Origin: Leptolinea sp. HRD-7
GTDB lineage: Bacteria > Chloroflexota > Anaerolineae > Anaerolineales > Anaerolineaceae
Assembly: GCA_024363285.1 (NCBI GenBank)
Contig: AP024710.1
Location: 1 to 64,000 of the forward strand
Reading direction: 5' to 3'
DNA length: 64,000 nucleotides
Part shown: positions 34,743 through 43,400 of the stretch, one piece after another
How positions within the stretch are numbered: the stretch's first letter is position 1
Layout of the letters: the number at the start of each line of letters is the position of its first letter
Position numbers and translations under genes: made by a program
Notes under the pieces: generated by a model
Database searches by the model: none
The model's input: only the letters and a program-made list of their open reading frames with translations
What the model was told of the DNA's origin: nothing

Positions 34743-35681
34743 ATGTCTTCAAACCAAAAAGCGGCTCCTTATCTGGCCCTCGGGCTGGGAATTCTCTGTC
34801 TGTCTCTGTCAGCCATCTTTGTCCGTACGTCTAACGCACCCGGAATCGTGGCATCGTTCTATCGAATGTTGACCGCGACCCTGATCTTGTTGCCAATGAT
34901 CGCCATTAGATCAAAGGGCAATATCCGGGTGGAAAAACGCTGGTTATTGGGGCCTCTCGCCGCCGGGTTTATCACCGCGCTTGACCATGGAGCATGGAGC
35001 ACGGCTATTTCGTATACCAGCATCGCCAACGCGAATCTGATCAATTTCATCGCCCCGGTCTGGGTGGCTTTGATCGCGTGGTTGTTCTGGAAACAGAAAA
35101 TGACCGGAAAATTCTGGCTCGGCCTTGTGTTGGTAATTGCGGGAATGAGCTTTGTTTTCGGGTCAAATTTAATACTACACCCGTCATTTAGCAAAGGCGA
35201 CGCGCTCGCGCTGCTGTCATCCTTTTTCTTCGCCGGGTATTACCTGATCACCCAACGCTCCCGCTCCAGAGTAGACGCGCTGACCAGCACAGGCCTGATC
35301 GCCGCGGGCAGCGCCGCCACTTTGCTGGTGATCTGCCTTATCAGCCAGGCTCCGCTTTCCGGTTATCCATTATCCACCTGGATGGTTTTCATCGCGGCTG
35401 GCATTATTTCGCAGATATGTGGTTATTTCTGCATGACGTACGCGCTAGGGCACATACCCGCGTCCATCGTCTCTCCCACCATGATCGCTTCACCCGTTAT
35501 TTCAGCACTGCTGGCCATCCCCATTGCCGGAGAACCATTGAGCGCGTTTCAGGTAACCGGAGGTATTCTGGTTTTTGTTGGAATCTATCTGGTCAACCGA
35601 ACCCAATCCGCCGGAACTGTCACTCTACAGGCAGAAGCCGGAATCGAACTCGAACAGCCGGCTCTTCCCCCAGAGGTTTGA
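34743..35681 (+). CDS. EamA/DMT-family transporter
   Basis: The integral membrane protein has 312 residues with ten predicted helices arranged as two EamA repeats (about 10-145 and 160-295). The second repeat ends GGILVFVGIYLVN. These proteins usually export small metabolites. The last 62 bases overlap the convergent gene at 35620. Substrate is unknown; the upstream catabolic genes suggest an acid or amino acid. Confidence 0.85.
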   Translation: MSSNQKAAPYLALGLGILCLSLSAIFVRTSNAPGIVASFYRMLTATLILLPMIAIRSKGNIRVEKRWLLGPLAAGFITALDHGAWSTAISYTSIANANLINFIAPVWVALIAWLFWKQKMTGKFWLGLVLVIAGMSFVFGSNLILHPSFSKGDALALLSSFFFAGYYLITQRSRSRVDALTSTGLIAAGSAATLLVICLISQAPLSGYPLSTWMVFIAAGIISQICGYFCMTYALGHIPASIVSPTMIASPVISALLAIPIAGEPLSAFQVTGGILVFVGIYLVNRTQSAGTVTLQAEAGIELEQPALPPEV

Positions 35682-36183
35682 CTTCAAACGGATACTGTTT
35701 GCCACCGCCCGCCCAGTACAGGTATTCCTGGTACAGGCCGGCAAAGAAATGTTGACCTATCCGGGCTTGAACGGGGGTTACGTTTTTACGGATAGATGAT
35801 ATGGTCAACGTAACGTCATCTCCGGTCTGGTCAATGTGAAAGACATCCGTATTCCAACTCTGAAGCAATTTGGTGACGCGGTATAACCCATCCATTAATC
35901 GCTGCCGGGGTGGCTGAAGCCGGAATTCGAGGTTGTCTATCCCGGCTGTCGTACCGTGGAATCGGACGAAAAATTTAAAACCCGCCCATCCGCTGCGTAA
36001 AAAAATTCCGTTAGACGTCTCAGCGCCAAACACAAACTCGCATTTTTGCGAAATAGAGAGGAAACGATCTTCTGAAGGTTCATCCACATTAAAGACTTCC
36101 GGCCATTCCGAAACCGGCAGTATCTCCTGAACCCCCATCCGGAAAATTTCTTGAAGATCGGGAAATAAAGGTGTCTCGCCCAT
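35620..36183 (-). CDS. Unrecognised protein in a GTPase operon, possibly V4R-like
   Basis: The protein has 187 residues and no membrane helix or signal. The middle shows alternating strands (CEFVFGAETSNGIFLRSGW, FKFFVRFHG), a helix (PPRQRLMDGLYRVTKLLQSW), a strand pair (DDVTLTISSI) and a C-terminal helix-strand (IGQHFFAGLYQEYLYWAGGGKQYPFEVKPLGEE). That order resembles V4R/heme-NO-binding domains, but the usual cysteines are missing, so this is weak. It lies 17 bases after the Ras-like GTPase. It overlaps the convergent EamA gene by 62 bases. Confidence 0.6.
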   Translation of the reverse strand: MGETPLFPDLQEIFRMGVQEILPVSEWPEVFNVDEPSEDRFLSISQKCEFVFGAETSNGIFLRSGWAGFKFFVRFHGTTAGIDNLEFRLQPPRQRLMDGLYRVTKLLQSWNTDVFHIDQTGDDVTLTISSIRKNVTPVQARIGQHFFAGLYQEYLYWAGGGKQYPFEVKPLGEEPAVRVRFRLLPVE

Positions 36184-36200
36184 TGTTATTGAGCCAGAGA

Positions 36201-36755
36201 TTAATCCAGCTCAAGCCTCGCGCGGATAATATCCAACAGGCTAAGAAGGACAGTTTTTACCGGTTTCATTTCAGTGGCTACACACGGAAGTACCGGAATA
36301 TCATCTTTTAACCGAAGGGCATGGCGGATATCTTCCACGTCCCAGGCATTTTCAAGGTCCTGTTTGTTAACGGCCACCACAAAAGGTGAATCGGAATGAT
36401 CGGTAAAGGTATCCAGGATATAACGCGCCTCGCGGAATGTCTCTGGTTTGGTACTATCGACCATCAAAATATACCCGAGCATACCTTCAGCCAGAATATC
36501 CCACATGAATTCAAAACGGCGCTGACCGGGTGTGCCATATAAATGCAGAACAAGAGATTTATCGATCGTCAAACGGCCAAAATCCAGCGCGACTGTGGTG
36601 GTAGCTTTAATTTTTTCCGCTTCACTGGTGATGTTCTGTTCGGTAGAAACAACGTCAATTTCACTGACAGTTCCAATGAACGCCGTTTTCCCTGCGCTAA
36701 AGGGTCCTGTGACAACTATCTTTACGATTTGTACGGGAGTGGTAGTACCGGCCAA
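36201..36755 (-). CDS. Ras/MglA-like small GTPase
   Basis: This single-domain GTPase has 184 residues. G1 is GPFSAGKT (17-24), the switch-II region is GTPGQRRFEF (about 74-83) and G4 is NKQD (about 130-133). It belongs to the prokaryotic MglA/CvnD-type small GTPases that act with roadblock or DUF4388 partners in polarity or signalling. It begins at TTG, 3 bases after the DUF4388 stop, with AGGGG upstream. No roadblock (MglB) gene is adjacent. Confidence 0.85.
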   Translation of the reverse strand: MAGTTTPVQIVKIVVTGPFSAGKTAFIGTVSEIDVVSTEQNITSEAEKIKATTTVALDFGRLTIDKSLVLHLYGTPGQRRFEFMWDILAEGMLGYILMVDSTKPETFREARYILDTFTDHSDSPFVVAVNKQDLENAWDVEDIRHALRLKDDIPVLPCVATEMKPVKTVLLSLLDIIRARLELD

Positions 36756-36758
36756 AGT

Positions 36759-37574
36759 TTAGAGTCCCCTGATCCGTGTGATCAACCGGTTCACAAGTGA
36801 TCTCTGCTCTTCCCTGGACTGGTTCGGCAGGAGTGTGGTCGCCGGCAATGGGCGGCTTTGCTCAGTCTTCAGCACTTCCACCAGGCCTGCCTGAAGCAAA
36901 CCGTAAACCACACGGCGGATCTGCAGGTCGTCCATAGAGGTAGCCTGTGCTATCTGGCGTATTGAGTTTTTGGGATTGACGAATGAAACGACCTTCCACT
37001 CTTCTACTGTCAGGTTGACTTTGCGAAGATTATTTTCAGGACGGTCGGAAAATTTTAGAGAAACATCCAGGTTTGGAAGCTCGTCCATCAAAAGTTCCAT
37101 TTCCTGAATGTGCCGGGAACCTTCCATGATCAGGTTCTCGAGTTCCATGTTAAGGGCAATTTTGTCTTCGGGTGGAGGTTCGTTGGGAATGAACCGGAAC
37201 ACCCCTTCCTGCCAGGTGAATAACCGCCGAATGATGGTTACATTGTGCTGCTGTAGACTGTTTAAAATGGTCTCACGCGAAACAAAGCCCGCGTTGATTA
37301 ACTGCAGGCCCAATTCCTTATCCCAGATAGCGCCACCCTTGCTCTTGATAGCCCGGTACAGGTTGGGGCTGATGCGTTGGTTTTGATAAAGGACAGCAGA
37401 TAGAGAAGAGTCCTCATTCGTTGTCAACGCACAGGCCAGGCGGCCGTCACGAAAATAGACATGCGCCGTTTCACCCTTCTGGATGATCTCGAGCATGCCT
37501 GTTTTGCGGGCTAAATTAACGAGATTCAGCAGTTGCGCAAATGGAAAGTCGCGTAGATTTCCCTGCAGTGCCAT
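36759..37574 (-). CDS. DUF4388 (PATAN-like) protein
   Basis: The protein has 271 residues and starts MALQGNLRDFPFAQLLNLVNLARKTGMLEI, the DUF4388/PATAN signature found in cyanobacterial and myxobacterial response regulators and GTPase modules. YFRDGRLACA follows. A C-terminal winged-helix-like part (about 190-240, VNPKNSIRQIAQATSMDDLQIRRVVYGLLQAGLV) could bind DNA or protein. It is the first gene of the DUF4388-GTPase-unknown operon. Confidence 0.85.
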   Translation of the reverse strand: MALQGNLRDFPFAQLLNLVNLARKTGMLEIIQKGETAHVYFRDGRLACALTTNEDSSLSAVLYQNQRISPNLYRAIKSKGGAIWDKELGLQLINAGFVSRETILNSLQQHNVTIIRRLFTWQEGVFRFIPNEPPPEDKIALNMELENLIMEGSRHIQEMELLMDELPNLDVSLKFSDRPENNLRKVNLTVEEWKVVSFVNPKNSIRQIAQATSMDDLQIRRVVYGLLQAGLVEVLKTEQSRPLPATTLLPNQSREEQRSLVNRLITRIRGL

Positions 37575-37612
37575 ACCGCCCCTGTCAATTGGAATAAATT
37601 ACTAACAGGAAA

Positions 37613-37641
37613 ATTATACCGTTCAGGGAGTGATTGGTCAA
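37613..37641 (-). promoter_or_regulatory. Promoter of the DUF4388-GTPase operon
   Basis: On the minus strand, TTGACC (37636-37641) and TATAAT (37613-37618) are spaced by 17 bp. A plus-strand TATAAT at 37654-37659 serves the divergent lipid kinase, so the two promoters overlap. Confidence 0.6.
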
Positions 37642-37693
37642 ATTGATTGCAGGTATAATTATTTTTAATTTCCTCCCGGGAGTCCATTATCTT

Positions 37694-38608
37694 ATGCGAC
37701 ATGATACCCTGTTTATCTTTAACCCCATCGCCAATTTAGGGCGTGCCTGGCCGGTCGCGTCCAATATTCGCCGTGTTGCCGATGAATTGGGAGGAGCGGA
37801 TTGGTCTGGAACTGTGTACCCGGGTCACGCCGCGGAGATCGCGGAAAATGCCGCCCGGCAGGGATACAAACGGGTTGTCGCCACAGGAGGTGATGGCACT
37901 ATCCACGAGGTCATCAATGGATTGATGGCTGTGGAAGCCGAAAAACGCCCGTTGCTGGGGATTGTCCCGGTGGGTTCAGGTAATGATTTTGCCGGAACAC
38001 TGAAAATTCCGCGCGACCCCGAAGAAGCCCTGCGTAAAGTCTTTTCCGGAAGCCCGAAGAGTTTTGATGTGGCTTTTATGCAAGATGACACCGGCCGAAA
38101 AGAATACTGGATGAATACGCTGGGCATCGGTTTTGACGCCATCGTTAATTATCATTCCCATAATGTCCCTGTTTTCCAGGGATTCATGATTTACTTTTTA
38201 GCCGTTTTTCGTACAATGGTAGAGAACTACAATCCATTCCTGATTAAAGGTACAATGGATGATGCGCCGTACGAAAAAGAAACCTTGATGTTTACTGTTT
38301 GCAACGGACGGCGGGAAGGTGGCGGGTTTCTGCTCGCTCCAAACGCGGAAATGGATGATGGCATATTAAACTATACGGTTGCCAATGTGATCCCGCGATG
38401 GAAAATGCTTTCTGCCATACCCCACTTTATCAATGGTACACACAATAAACTTGATTACATTCAAACCGGAACATTAAAGAAACTGGAAGTCAAATCAAAC
38501 AAACCTCTTTGGATTCACGCTGACGGAGAAACATTTGCCGCATTTTCATCGAAAGTAATGGGATTGACATTAGAAGTATCACCAAACGCTATACAAATAA
38601 TTCTTTAA
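37694..38608 (+). CDS. Diacylglycerol/lipid kinase family protein
   Basis: The DAGK_cat-type kinase has 304 residues. FIFNPIANLGRA at the start, VVATGGDGTIHEV with the GGDGT nucleotide motif (about 69-73), GIVPVGSGNDFAG and IHADGE near the end match the YegS/DgkB/BmrU group. It phosphorylates a lipid such as diacylglycerol and may recycle lipids from glycan or teichoic-like polymer synthesis. The start ATG 37694 was preferred to a TTG at 37634 that lies in the promoter. Confidence 0.9.
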   Translation: MRHDTLFIFNPIANLGRAWPVASNIRRVADELGGADWSGTVYPGHAAEIAENAARQGYKRVVATGGDGTIHEVINGLMAVEAEKRPLLGIVPVGSGNDFAGTLKIPRDPEEALRKVFSGSPKSFDVAFMQDDTGRKEYWMNTLGIGFDAIVNYHSHNVPVFQGFMIYFLAVFRTMVENYNPFLIKGTMDDAPYEKETLMFTVCNGRREGGGFLLAPNAEMDDGILNYTVANVIPRWKMLSAIPHFINGTHNKLDYIQTGTLKKLEVKSNKPLWIHADGETFAAFSSKVMGLTLEVSPNAIQIIL

Positions 38609-38625
38609 AAACATAAAAAGGTAAC

Positions 38626-40236
38626 GTGCCCGATATAACCCAAACTCTCCAAGATGCCGATCTCGGCTTCCTTAAATTTGTCGCCTCTTCATGGGAAATT
38701 TTTGATCTACCAGATGACATAGAAGCCATCCTGGCGGCCCTGCAGATCAAAGCGTCTGATGTGGAGGCTGTTCAAAACCTGGCTGCTGCCTTACCACCGG
38801 AAGCACAGGCTGCCCTGCGCGCATTGATACAAAAACGCGGCCGGGTTTCATCCACCATTTTTGAGCGCACCTACGGTGAGATCCGCACTATGGGGGTAGG
38901 CCGCCGAGAACGCGAACATCCTGAATTAAATCCGGTCTCAGTGGCTGAGATTCTCTGGTACAGGGGATGGATTGGCCGTGCTTTTCTGGGCGGAGGCGGA
39001 CGGCCGGAAGACATGATCTACTTACCGGATGAAATTTACGCCGCATTGACAGATCTCGAAGGCGAGGAACAATCCTCATCTCCGGTATTCACAATGCAAT
39101 CGCAGGAAAGCCGCATATGGTTCTACCGTGACGGCGTACTGGAACAGGCCTGTACAGTGCTGGCCGCGCTGCGCTCCGGAGAGCAGGTAGAAGATCTGCC
39201 GCCGCGGCGCGGGGCTGTTCCAACACCCGTACTTGTCGCCTGGCTGCGTTGTTTGAAATGCCTCGATGATCAGAATAACATTCAGCCTGAAGCCATCCGC
39301 CGATTTCTTGAGTCACAGCGCCCGCAGGCACTTTACATCCTCATCCAGGCCTGGCGCGGTTCCATGGAATTCAATGAACTCCGAATGCTGCGCGGTCTTG
39401 AATTTGAAGGCACGTGGACGAATGACCCCGCTGATACCCGCGAGCGGGTGATTGAGCTGGTCAATACACTGGCCGGCGACGATTGGATGGACCTTTCAGA
39501 ATTTGTGAGCGCAGCCAAACAAAAAGACCCGGATTTCCAACGTTCCGGTGGTGAGTATGATTCGTGGTTCATCCGTGAAAGCCGTACCGGTGAATACCTG
39601 AAAGGCTTTGAAAGCTGGGATCGTGTGGAAGGCGCGCTATTGCGCTTTTACATTACCGGCTTGCTGTACTGGCTGGGTCTGGTTGAGCTCACCCGCCCCA
39701 CCCCGGGTATCGTCCGCTTCCGTCTGTCACCCTGGTGGCCGGCGATTAATGGCGATATGGAGATCATCGAAGCCAAAGATAACAGCACCCCGTTGCAGAT
39801 CAATCGCGCCGGTGAAATTCTCGCTCCTCCCCGCTTCAACCTGGCCACGCGCTATCAGATCGCCCGCTTCGCCCAACCGGTTGAATACCAGGGAAAAGGT
39901 TACCTGTACCGCATTTCGGCTTCGGGTCTGGCTGTTGCCCAGGAGCAGGGATTGACTCCTTCAATGCTGGAACGCATGCTGCACAAGTATTCGCGCGGGG
40001 CCATACCGCCCAATGTGCGAAACGCCCTTCACAACTGGGAACAGACCGGCGCCCAGGTACGCATCGGCGCGGTGACATTGTTGCGCGTCAGCGACCCGCA
40101 GGTCATCCGCCGGTTGAAAGAAGGACCGTCTGCCCGGTTTCTTGGCGAGACGTATGGATCTACCGCCGTGGAAATCAAACCCGGCGCGGAAGAAAAAGTG
40201 CGCCAGATACTGGCTGAAATGGGATTTATCCTCTAG
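38626..40236 (+). CDS. Helicase-associated-domain DNA-binding-like protein
   Basis: The protein has 536 residues starting at GTG with AAAGG upstream. There is no Walker motif. Helical segments early on (LGFLKFVASSW, LPPEAQAALRALIQKRG) and a C-terminal region (RFNLATRYQIARFAQPVEYQGKGYLYRISASGLAVAQEQGLTPSMLERMLHKYSRGAIPPNVRNALHNWE, residues 400-480) match the Helicase_C_3/XPB-type accessory domain found in actinobacterial and Chloroflexi proteins. A DNA-damage or replication role is inferred from the family only. It ends at the shared terminator. Confidence 0.72.
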   Translation: MPDITQTLQDADLGFLKFVASSWEIFDLPDDIEAILAALQIKASDVEAVQNLAAALPPEAQAALRALIQKRGRVSSTIFERTYGEIRTMGVGRREREHPELNPVSVAEILWYRGWIGRAFLGGGGRPEDMIYLPDEIYAALTDLEGEEQSSSPVFTMQSQESRIWFYRDGVLEQACTVLAALRSGEQVEDLPPRRGAVPTPVLVAWLRCLKCLDDQNNIQPEAIRRFLESQRPQALYILIQAWRGSMEFNELRMLRGLEFEGTWTNDPADTRERVIELVNTLAGDDWMDLSEFVSAAKQKDPDFQRSGGEYDSWFIRESRTGEYLKGFESWDRVEGALLRFYITGLLYWLGLVELTRPTPGIVRFRLSPWWPAINGDMEIIEAKDNSTPLQINRAGEILAPPRFNLATRYQIARFAQPVEYQGKGYLYRISASGLAVAQEQGLTPSMLERMLHKYSRGAIPPNVRNALHNWEQTGAQVRIGAVTLLRVSDPQVIRRLKEGPSARFLGETYGSTAVEIKPGAEEKVRQILAEMGFIL

Positions 40237-40240
40237 ACAG

Positions 40241-40288
40241 AAAAAGAACCGGCATTTGTCGTTACCATTTGCCGGTTCTTTTTTTTAT
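40241..40288. terminator. Bidirectional terminator between convergent genes
   Basis: AAAGAACCGGCA/TGCCGGTTCTTT, a 12-bp stem, is flanked by A and T runs on both sides. Confidence 0.88.
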
Positions 40289-40659
40289 TTAAATAGACGC
40301 GCCGAGCAAGTGACACTGAAACCGGCCGCTGCCAGAATGATCACCGCGGAAATCACCGGTAAAACCCAGATCAAAGAGACCCGGCTGAGGTAGTCCATCC
40401 ACTGAAGCATGAATTGAGCCCGTGCCCGCAGAGGTTCAGGCATGAATACAAAACTGGCAAGAAAAATCGCCACGGAAAAGCTGCCCAGCAGGCTGACGGC
40501 AAAATCCGTCCATTTCAGGTGAAATTCAGGGACGGCTGACGCAGCCCTTACCTGCTTCATGATTCCAGCGTATAACCCGGCCGGCGGATGTACCAGCGGC
40601 GCGGAACGAAAAGCGGTATCGATTTCCGCGTCCAAATCCCAGAACGGTTCTTCGTTCAT
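40285..40659 (-). CDS. Two-helix membrane protein co-encoded with a sigma factor (possible anti-sigma factor)
   Basis: The protein has 124 residues with an acidic N-terminus, a basic-amphipathic stretch (LYAGIMKQVRAAS) and two transmembrane helices (about 48-70 and 93-115). The cytoplasmic N-terminus could hold a sigma factor, but the HxxxCxxC zinc motif of classical anti-sigma proteins is absent. The ATG overlaps the sigma stop in ATGA (40656-40659). Confidence 0.6.
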   Translation of the reverse strand: MNEEPFWDLDAEIDTAFRSAPLVHPPAGLYAGIMKQVRAASAVPEFHLKWTDFAVSLLGSFSVAIFLASFVFMPEPLRARAQFMLQWMDYLSRVSLIWVLPVISAVIILAAAGFSVTCSARLFK

Positions 40660-41225
40660 AATGCCCATTCTATCACCCTGTCATCTACAGATAAGGATTG
40701 CTTAAGCAGCGCCCTGGCACGGAACAGGCCGGTCTTTACCGTGCCCAACGGCAGATTCATCACACTGGCAATTTCATCATACGTCAAATCCTGTTGGAAG
40801 CGCAGCATCACCATCAGGCGGTAACTGGATGGCAGCCCGTCCACAGCTTTTTGCAGCAGAGCCTTTCGTTCAGAGACAACTGTCTGTGATTCGGGCCCAT
40901 TAAATTCTTCCGATATCCAGTAATCGTCATCCTCGATTGATTCTGCGGCGGCTTCACGTTTCAGTGTGGGGCGCCGGTTGTAACACTGATTGATCACAAT
41001 ACGGTACAGCCAGGTGCGGAACTGTGCTTCTTCCCGAAATCCAGGAAGCGCCTGCCACACCTTCAGGAAGGCTTCCTGAGTGGCATCCTGCGCCTCCTCA
41101 GGACTTCCCAGGGCACGTAAAGCTAAATTGTAGGCAAATGTCTGATGCGCCATTACAAGCTCTCCAAAAGCCTGTGTATCGCCATTTTTCGCCCTTTTAA
41201 CCAGTTGGCGTTCATCCTGCGGCAT
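40656..41225 (-). CDS. ECF-type sigma-70 family factor
   Basis: The protein has 189 residues. The sigma-2 region is visible around QAFGELVMAHQTFAYNLALRALGSPEEAQDATQEAFLKVWQ, and the sigma-4 HTH around LPSSYRLMVMLRFQQDLTYDEIASVMNLPLGTVKTGLFRARALL. No sigma-1.1 or sigma-3 is present. The ATG at 41225 with GGAG upstream was chosen over an ORF start at 41282, which adds 19 unconserved residues. It is divergent from the DUF4097 gene. Its target promoters are unknown. Confidence 0.9.
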   Translation of the reverse strand: MPQDERQLVKRAKNGDTQAFGELVMAHQTFAYNLALRALGSPEEAQDATQEAFLKVWQALPGFREEAQFRTWLYRIVINQCYNRRPTLKREAAAESIEDDDYWISEEFNGPESQTVVSERKALLQKAVDGLPSSYRLMVMLRFQQDLTYDEIASVMNLPLGTVKTGLFRARALLKQSLSVDDRVIEWAL

Positions 41226-41435
41226 TGAAAAAAACGATCTCCTGTAAAAACTTAGACCGGCATCTGCCGGAAAAAGTTTCAATTTAATTCATATATTTCC
41301 CGAAATTTCGTAACCTTTTTGGGTGTTATTTTCCATTGTACAGGTATTATGCAAAATAATGACGGATTGTTTATGAAACTTTTTTATAGAAAAACCTGTC
41401 ATATCCATCAGAAAATAACTCTTCAGGAGGTTTCA

Positions 41436-42767
41436 ATGCGGAAGAAGAAAATATGGATCATTCTCCTCGGGCTTGCCATGGCGGGGTTATGCGGACTGAT
41501 GATCCTCGTCGTGTTATTCAGTTTCAGGGGTTTTGGAGCACCGAATTTTCGGACTTGGCATCTAAGTCTGGATATTCCAGGTCAGTCAGCTTCATCAGAT
41601 GAAACCAGAACGTTTACCATTTCAACACCCGGAAAGCTGAGCATCAATAATCCTTATGGATTTGTCACGATAAAGGGAACTAACGGCAATCAGGTGAAAA
41701 TCCGCGTCCAGAAAGACGCGCACGGGTTTTCAAAAGAAAATGCGGAAGAAAATTTAAAAAAGATGATTGTCGAAATGGAACAGGATGGAAACACGATCAG
41801 CATAAATGTCCCTGAACCTTCCGGAATCGTGGTCAATTATCCCTTTGTTGATTTCACGGTTGAGGTTCCTGAGGATACAGCCGTATCTGTTGACAATAAT
41901 ACCGGCGATCTGAATGTAAACAACATTGCCAGCGATCTGATGTTACATTCGAATTTTGGCAATGTTGACGTATCTGACATCAAGGATGGGAGCATTTCAG
42001 TCTCCAGCAAAGCCGGATCGATAAAAGTACAGCAGGTGACCAGCGATGAGCATCCGGTGGAATTAACATCTGACTTCGGGAGCATCGACCTGATGGATGC
42101 CCGCAGCAGCCAGGTGAGTGTTTCATCCAATAACGGCGAGGTCAGCTTTACCCGGGTGGAATCCAACGGGCCGATCATTCTGACAAATGAATTTGGTGAG
42201 ATCAACCTTCGCGAAACCTGGGGTGAGTCACTGGATGTCGTATCCAAGAATGGCAGTGTAAATTTGAAGGAAACACGGATTAACAATTCGCTAACGGTAA
42301 AAAATGATTTCGGCGATATACTGCTTGATAATGTTTTCCCCCAAACTCTGAATCTACAAAACAAAAACGGGAGCATTGTTCTGAAACAGGTAAGCGGGAT
42401 CATTACAGCCAGCACCGAGTTCGGAAGTATTGAGATTAACAATGGTCAGGATTGCGGACTCAATCTATCATCTCGAAATGGCTCCATAACTTATGAAGGC
42501 AGTCTGGGAGCCGGGCCGTATGAATTGACGTCCGATTTCGGCAGCATCAGCCTGAAACTACCGTCTGATTCGGCGTTGACGGTAGACCTGAAAACCGAAT
42601 TCGGAGATATCAATAACGCGTTCGAAATAACAACTGAAGGAAAAATTAAAGGACACCACCTGGAAGGAAAGATCAACGGCGGTGGAGCTATATTGAATAT
42701 TGACGTCAAAAACGGAAGCATTAACCTTGAAAAAACTGACAGTGTAAGGAGAAACCACAATGATTGA
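41436..42767 (+). CDS. DUF4097 secreted beta-helix-like protein
   Basis: The protein has 443 residues. A signal anchor (about 6-32) is followed by a repetitive region from 140 to 410 in which segments with FGSI/FGEI/FGDI alternate with segments carrying NGSI/NGEV about every 20 residues, typical of DUF4097 beta-helices. Function is unknown. AGGAGG (41425-41430) selects the ATG at 41436. The next gene overlaps its stop by 8 bases. The location beside a sigma factor and its partner suggests envelope-stress control. Confidence 0.8.
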   Translation: MRKKKIWIILLGLAMAGLCGLMILVVLFSFRGFGAPNFRTWHLSLDIPGQSASSDETRTFTISTPGKLSINNPYGFVTIKGTNGNQVKIRVQKDAHGFSKENAEENLKKMIVEMEQDGNTISINVPEPSGIVVNYPFVDFTVEVPEDTAVSVDNNTGDLNVNNIASDLMLHSNFGNVDVSDIKDGSISVSSKAGSIKVQQVTSDEHPVELTSDFGSIDLMDARSSQVSVSSNNGEVSFTRVESNGPIILTNEFGEINLRETWGESLDVVSKNGSVNLKETRINNSLTVKNDFGDILLDNVFPQTLNLQNKNGSIVLKQVSGIITASTEFGSIEINNGQDCGLNLSSRNGSITYEGSLGAGPYELTSDFGSISLKLPSDSALTVDLKTEFGDINNAFEITTEGKIKGHHLEGKINGGGAILNIDVKNGSINLEKTDSVRRNHND

Positions 42768-43218
42768 TAACGGACCCTATGTCATTATTTGCGCGGGAGC
42801 CATCCTCTCGCTGCTGATCTTTTTTGGCTTTATTGTATTGATGCGCTATATCAACTACAAAGAGAATCTATTGATGGCAGAAAAAGGGATTGTCAGGATG
42901 GCACCGGAAAAGAAGCGCGGCAAAGGCCTGCTGATCTGGGGCATTCTGGTGACAGCCACCGGTCTGGCTCTGTGTCTCGGGTTGTATCCTCTTGGACTTA
43001 TGGGCAACGGAATGTCCTTTCCCTTCGGCCTCGGCCCGTGGATGATCGCGGGTTTTTTGCCGTTGTTTGTGGGTATCGGTCTGGTTCTGGTGTACATCAT
43101 CACTGCGAATGACGAGAAAGAACCCGGCCAAACATCAGCCCCGCAGGAAGACAGCCCGGCCGAAGAGATTGAGACCGCTGCCAGAGCTTCGGCGGAAGAA
43201 CCGGCGGAAAAGAAGTAG
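42760..43218 (+). CDS. DUF6249-like membrane protein
   Basis: The protein has 152 residues with three hydrophobic helices (about 8-30, 55-76 and 88-110) and a charged, Ala/Glu-rich C-terminal tail. Between the first two helices lies KENLLMAEKGIVRMAPEKKR. It resembles DUF6249 proteins commonly found next to DUF4097 and ECF sigma genes. Function is unknown. It overlaps the DUF4097 gene by 8 bases, so translation is coupled. Confidence 0.7.
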   Translation: MIDNGPYVIICAGAILSLLIFFGFIVLMRYINYKENLLMAEKGIVRMAPEKKRGKGLLIWGILVTATGLALCLGLYPLGLMGNGMSFPFGLGPWMIAGFLPLFVGIGLVLVYIITANDEKEPGQTSAPQEDSPAEEIETAARASAEEPAEKK

Positions 43219-43253
43219 AAGATTTCTCCTCTTTTTTGATCGAAAATTTTTAA

Positions 43254-43292
43254 CAGCGCGGCTTTTCCTTCGGGAAGCCGTGCTGATTTTTT
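43254..43292 (+). terminator. Terminator of the DUF4097 operon
   Basis: CAGCGCGGCTT pairs with AAGCCGTGCTG, extended by CC/GG around a TTCG tetraloop with a small bulge, followed by six T residues. Confidence 0.88.
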
Positions 43293-43298
43293 CGGTAA

Positions 43299-43328
43299 TT
43301 GTATTCATGGTTAGCCGGTTTGTATAAT
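43299..43328 (+). promoter_or_regulatory. Possible promoter of the secreted SGNH-like gene
   Basis: TTGTAT (43299-43304) and TATAAT (43323-43328) are spaced by 18 bp. Confidence 0.4.
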
Positions 43329-43400
43329 TTAACCGGGTTTACCGGTATGCGCTGATCGTTTCAAAAAGTATTTGTCCTCTTGTTGAAAAAGGAGTGACCT

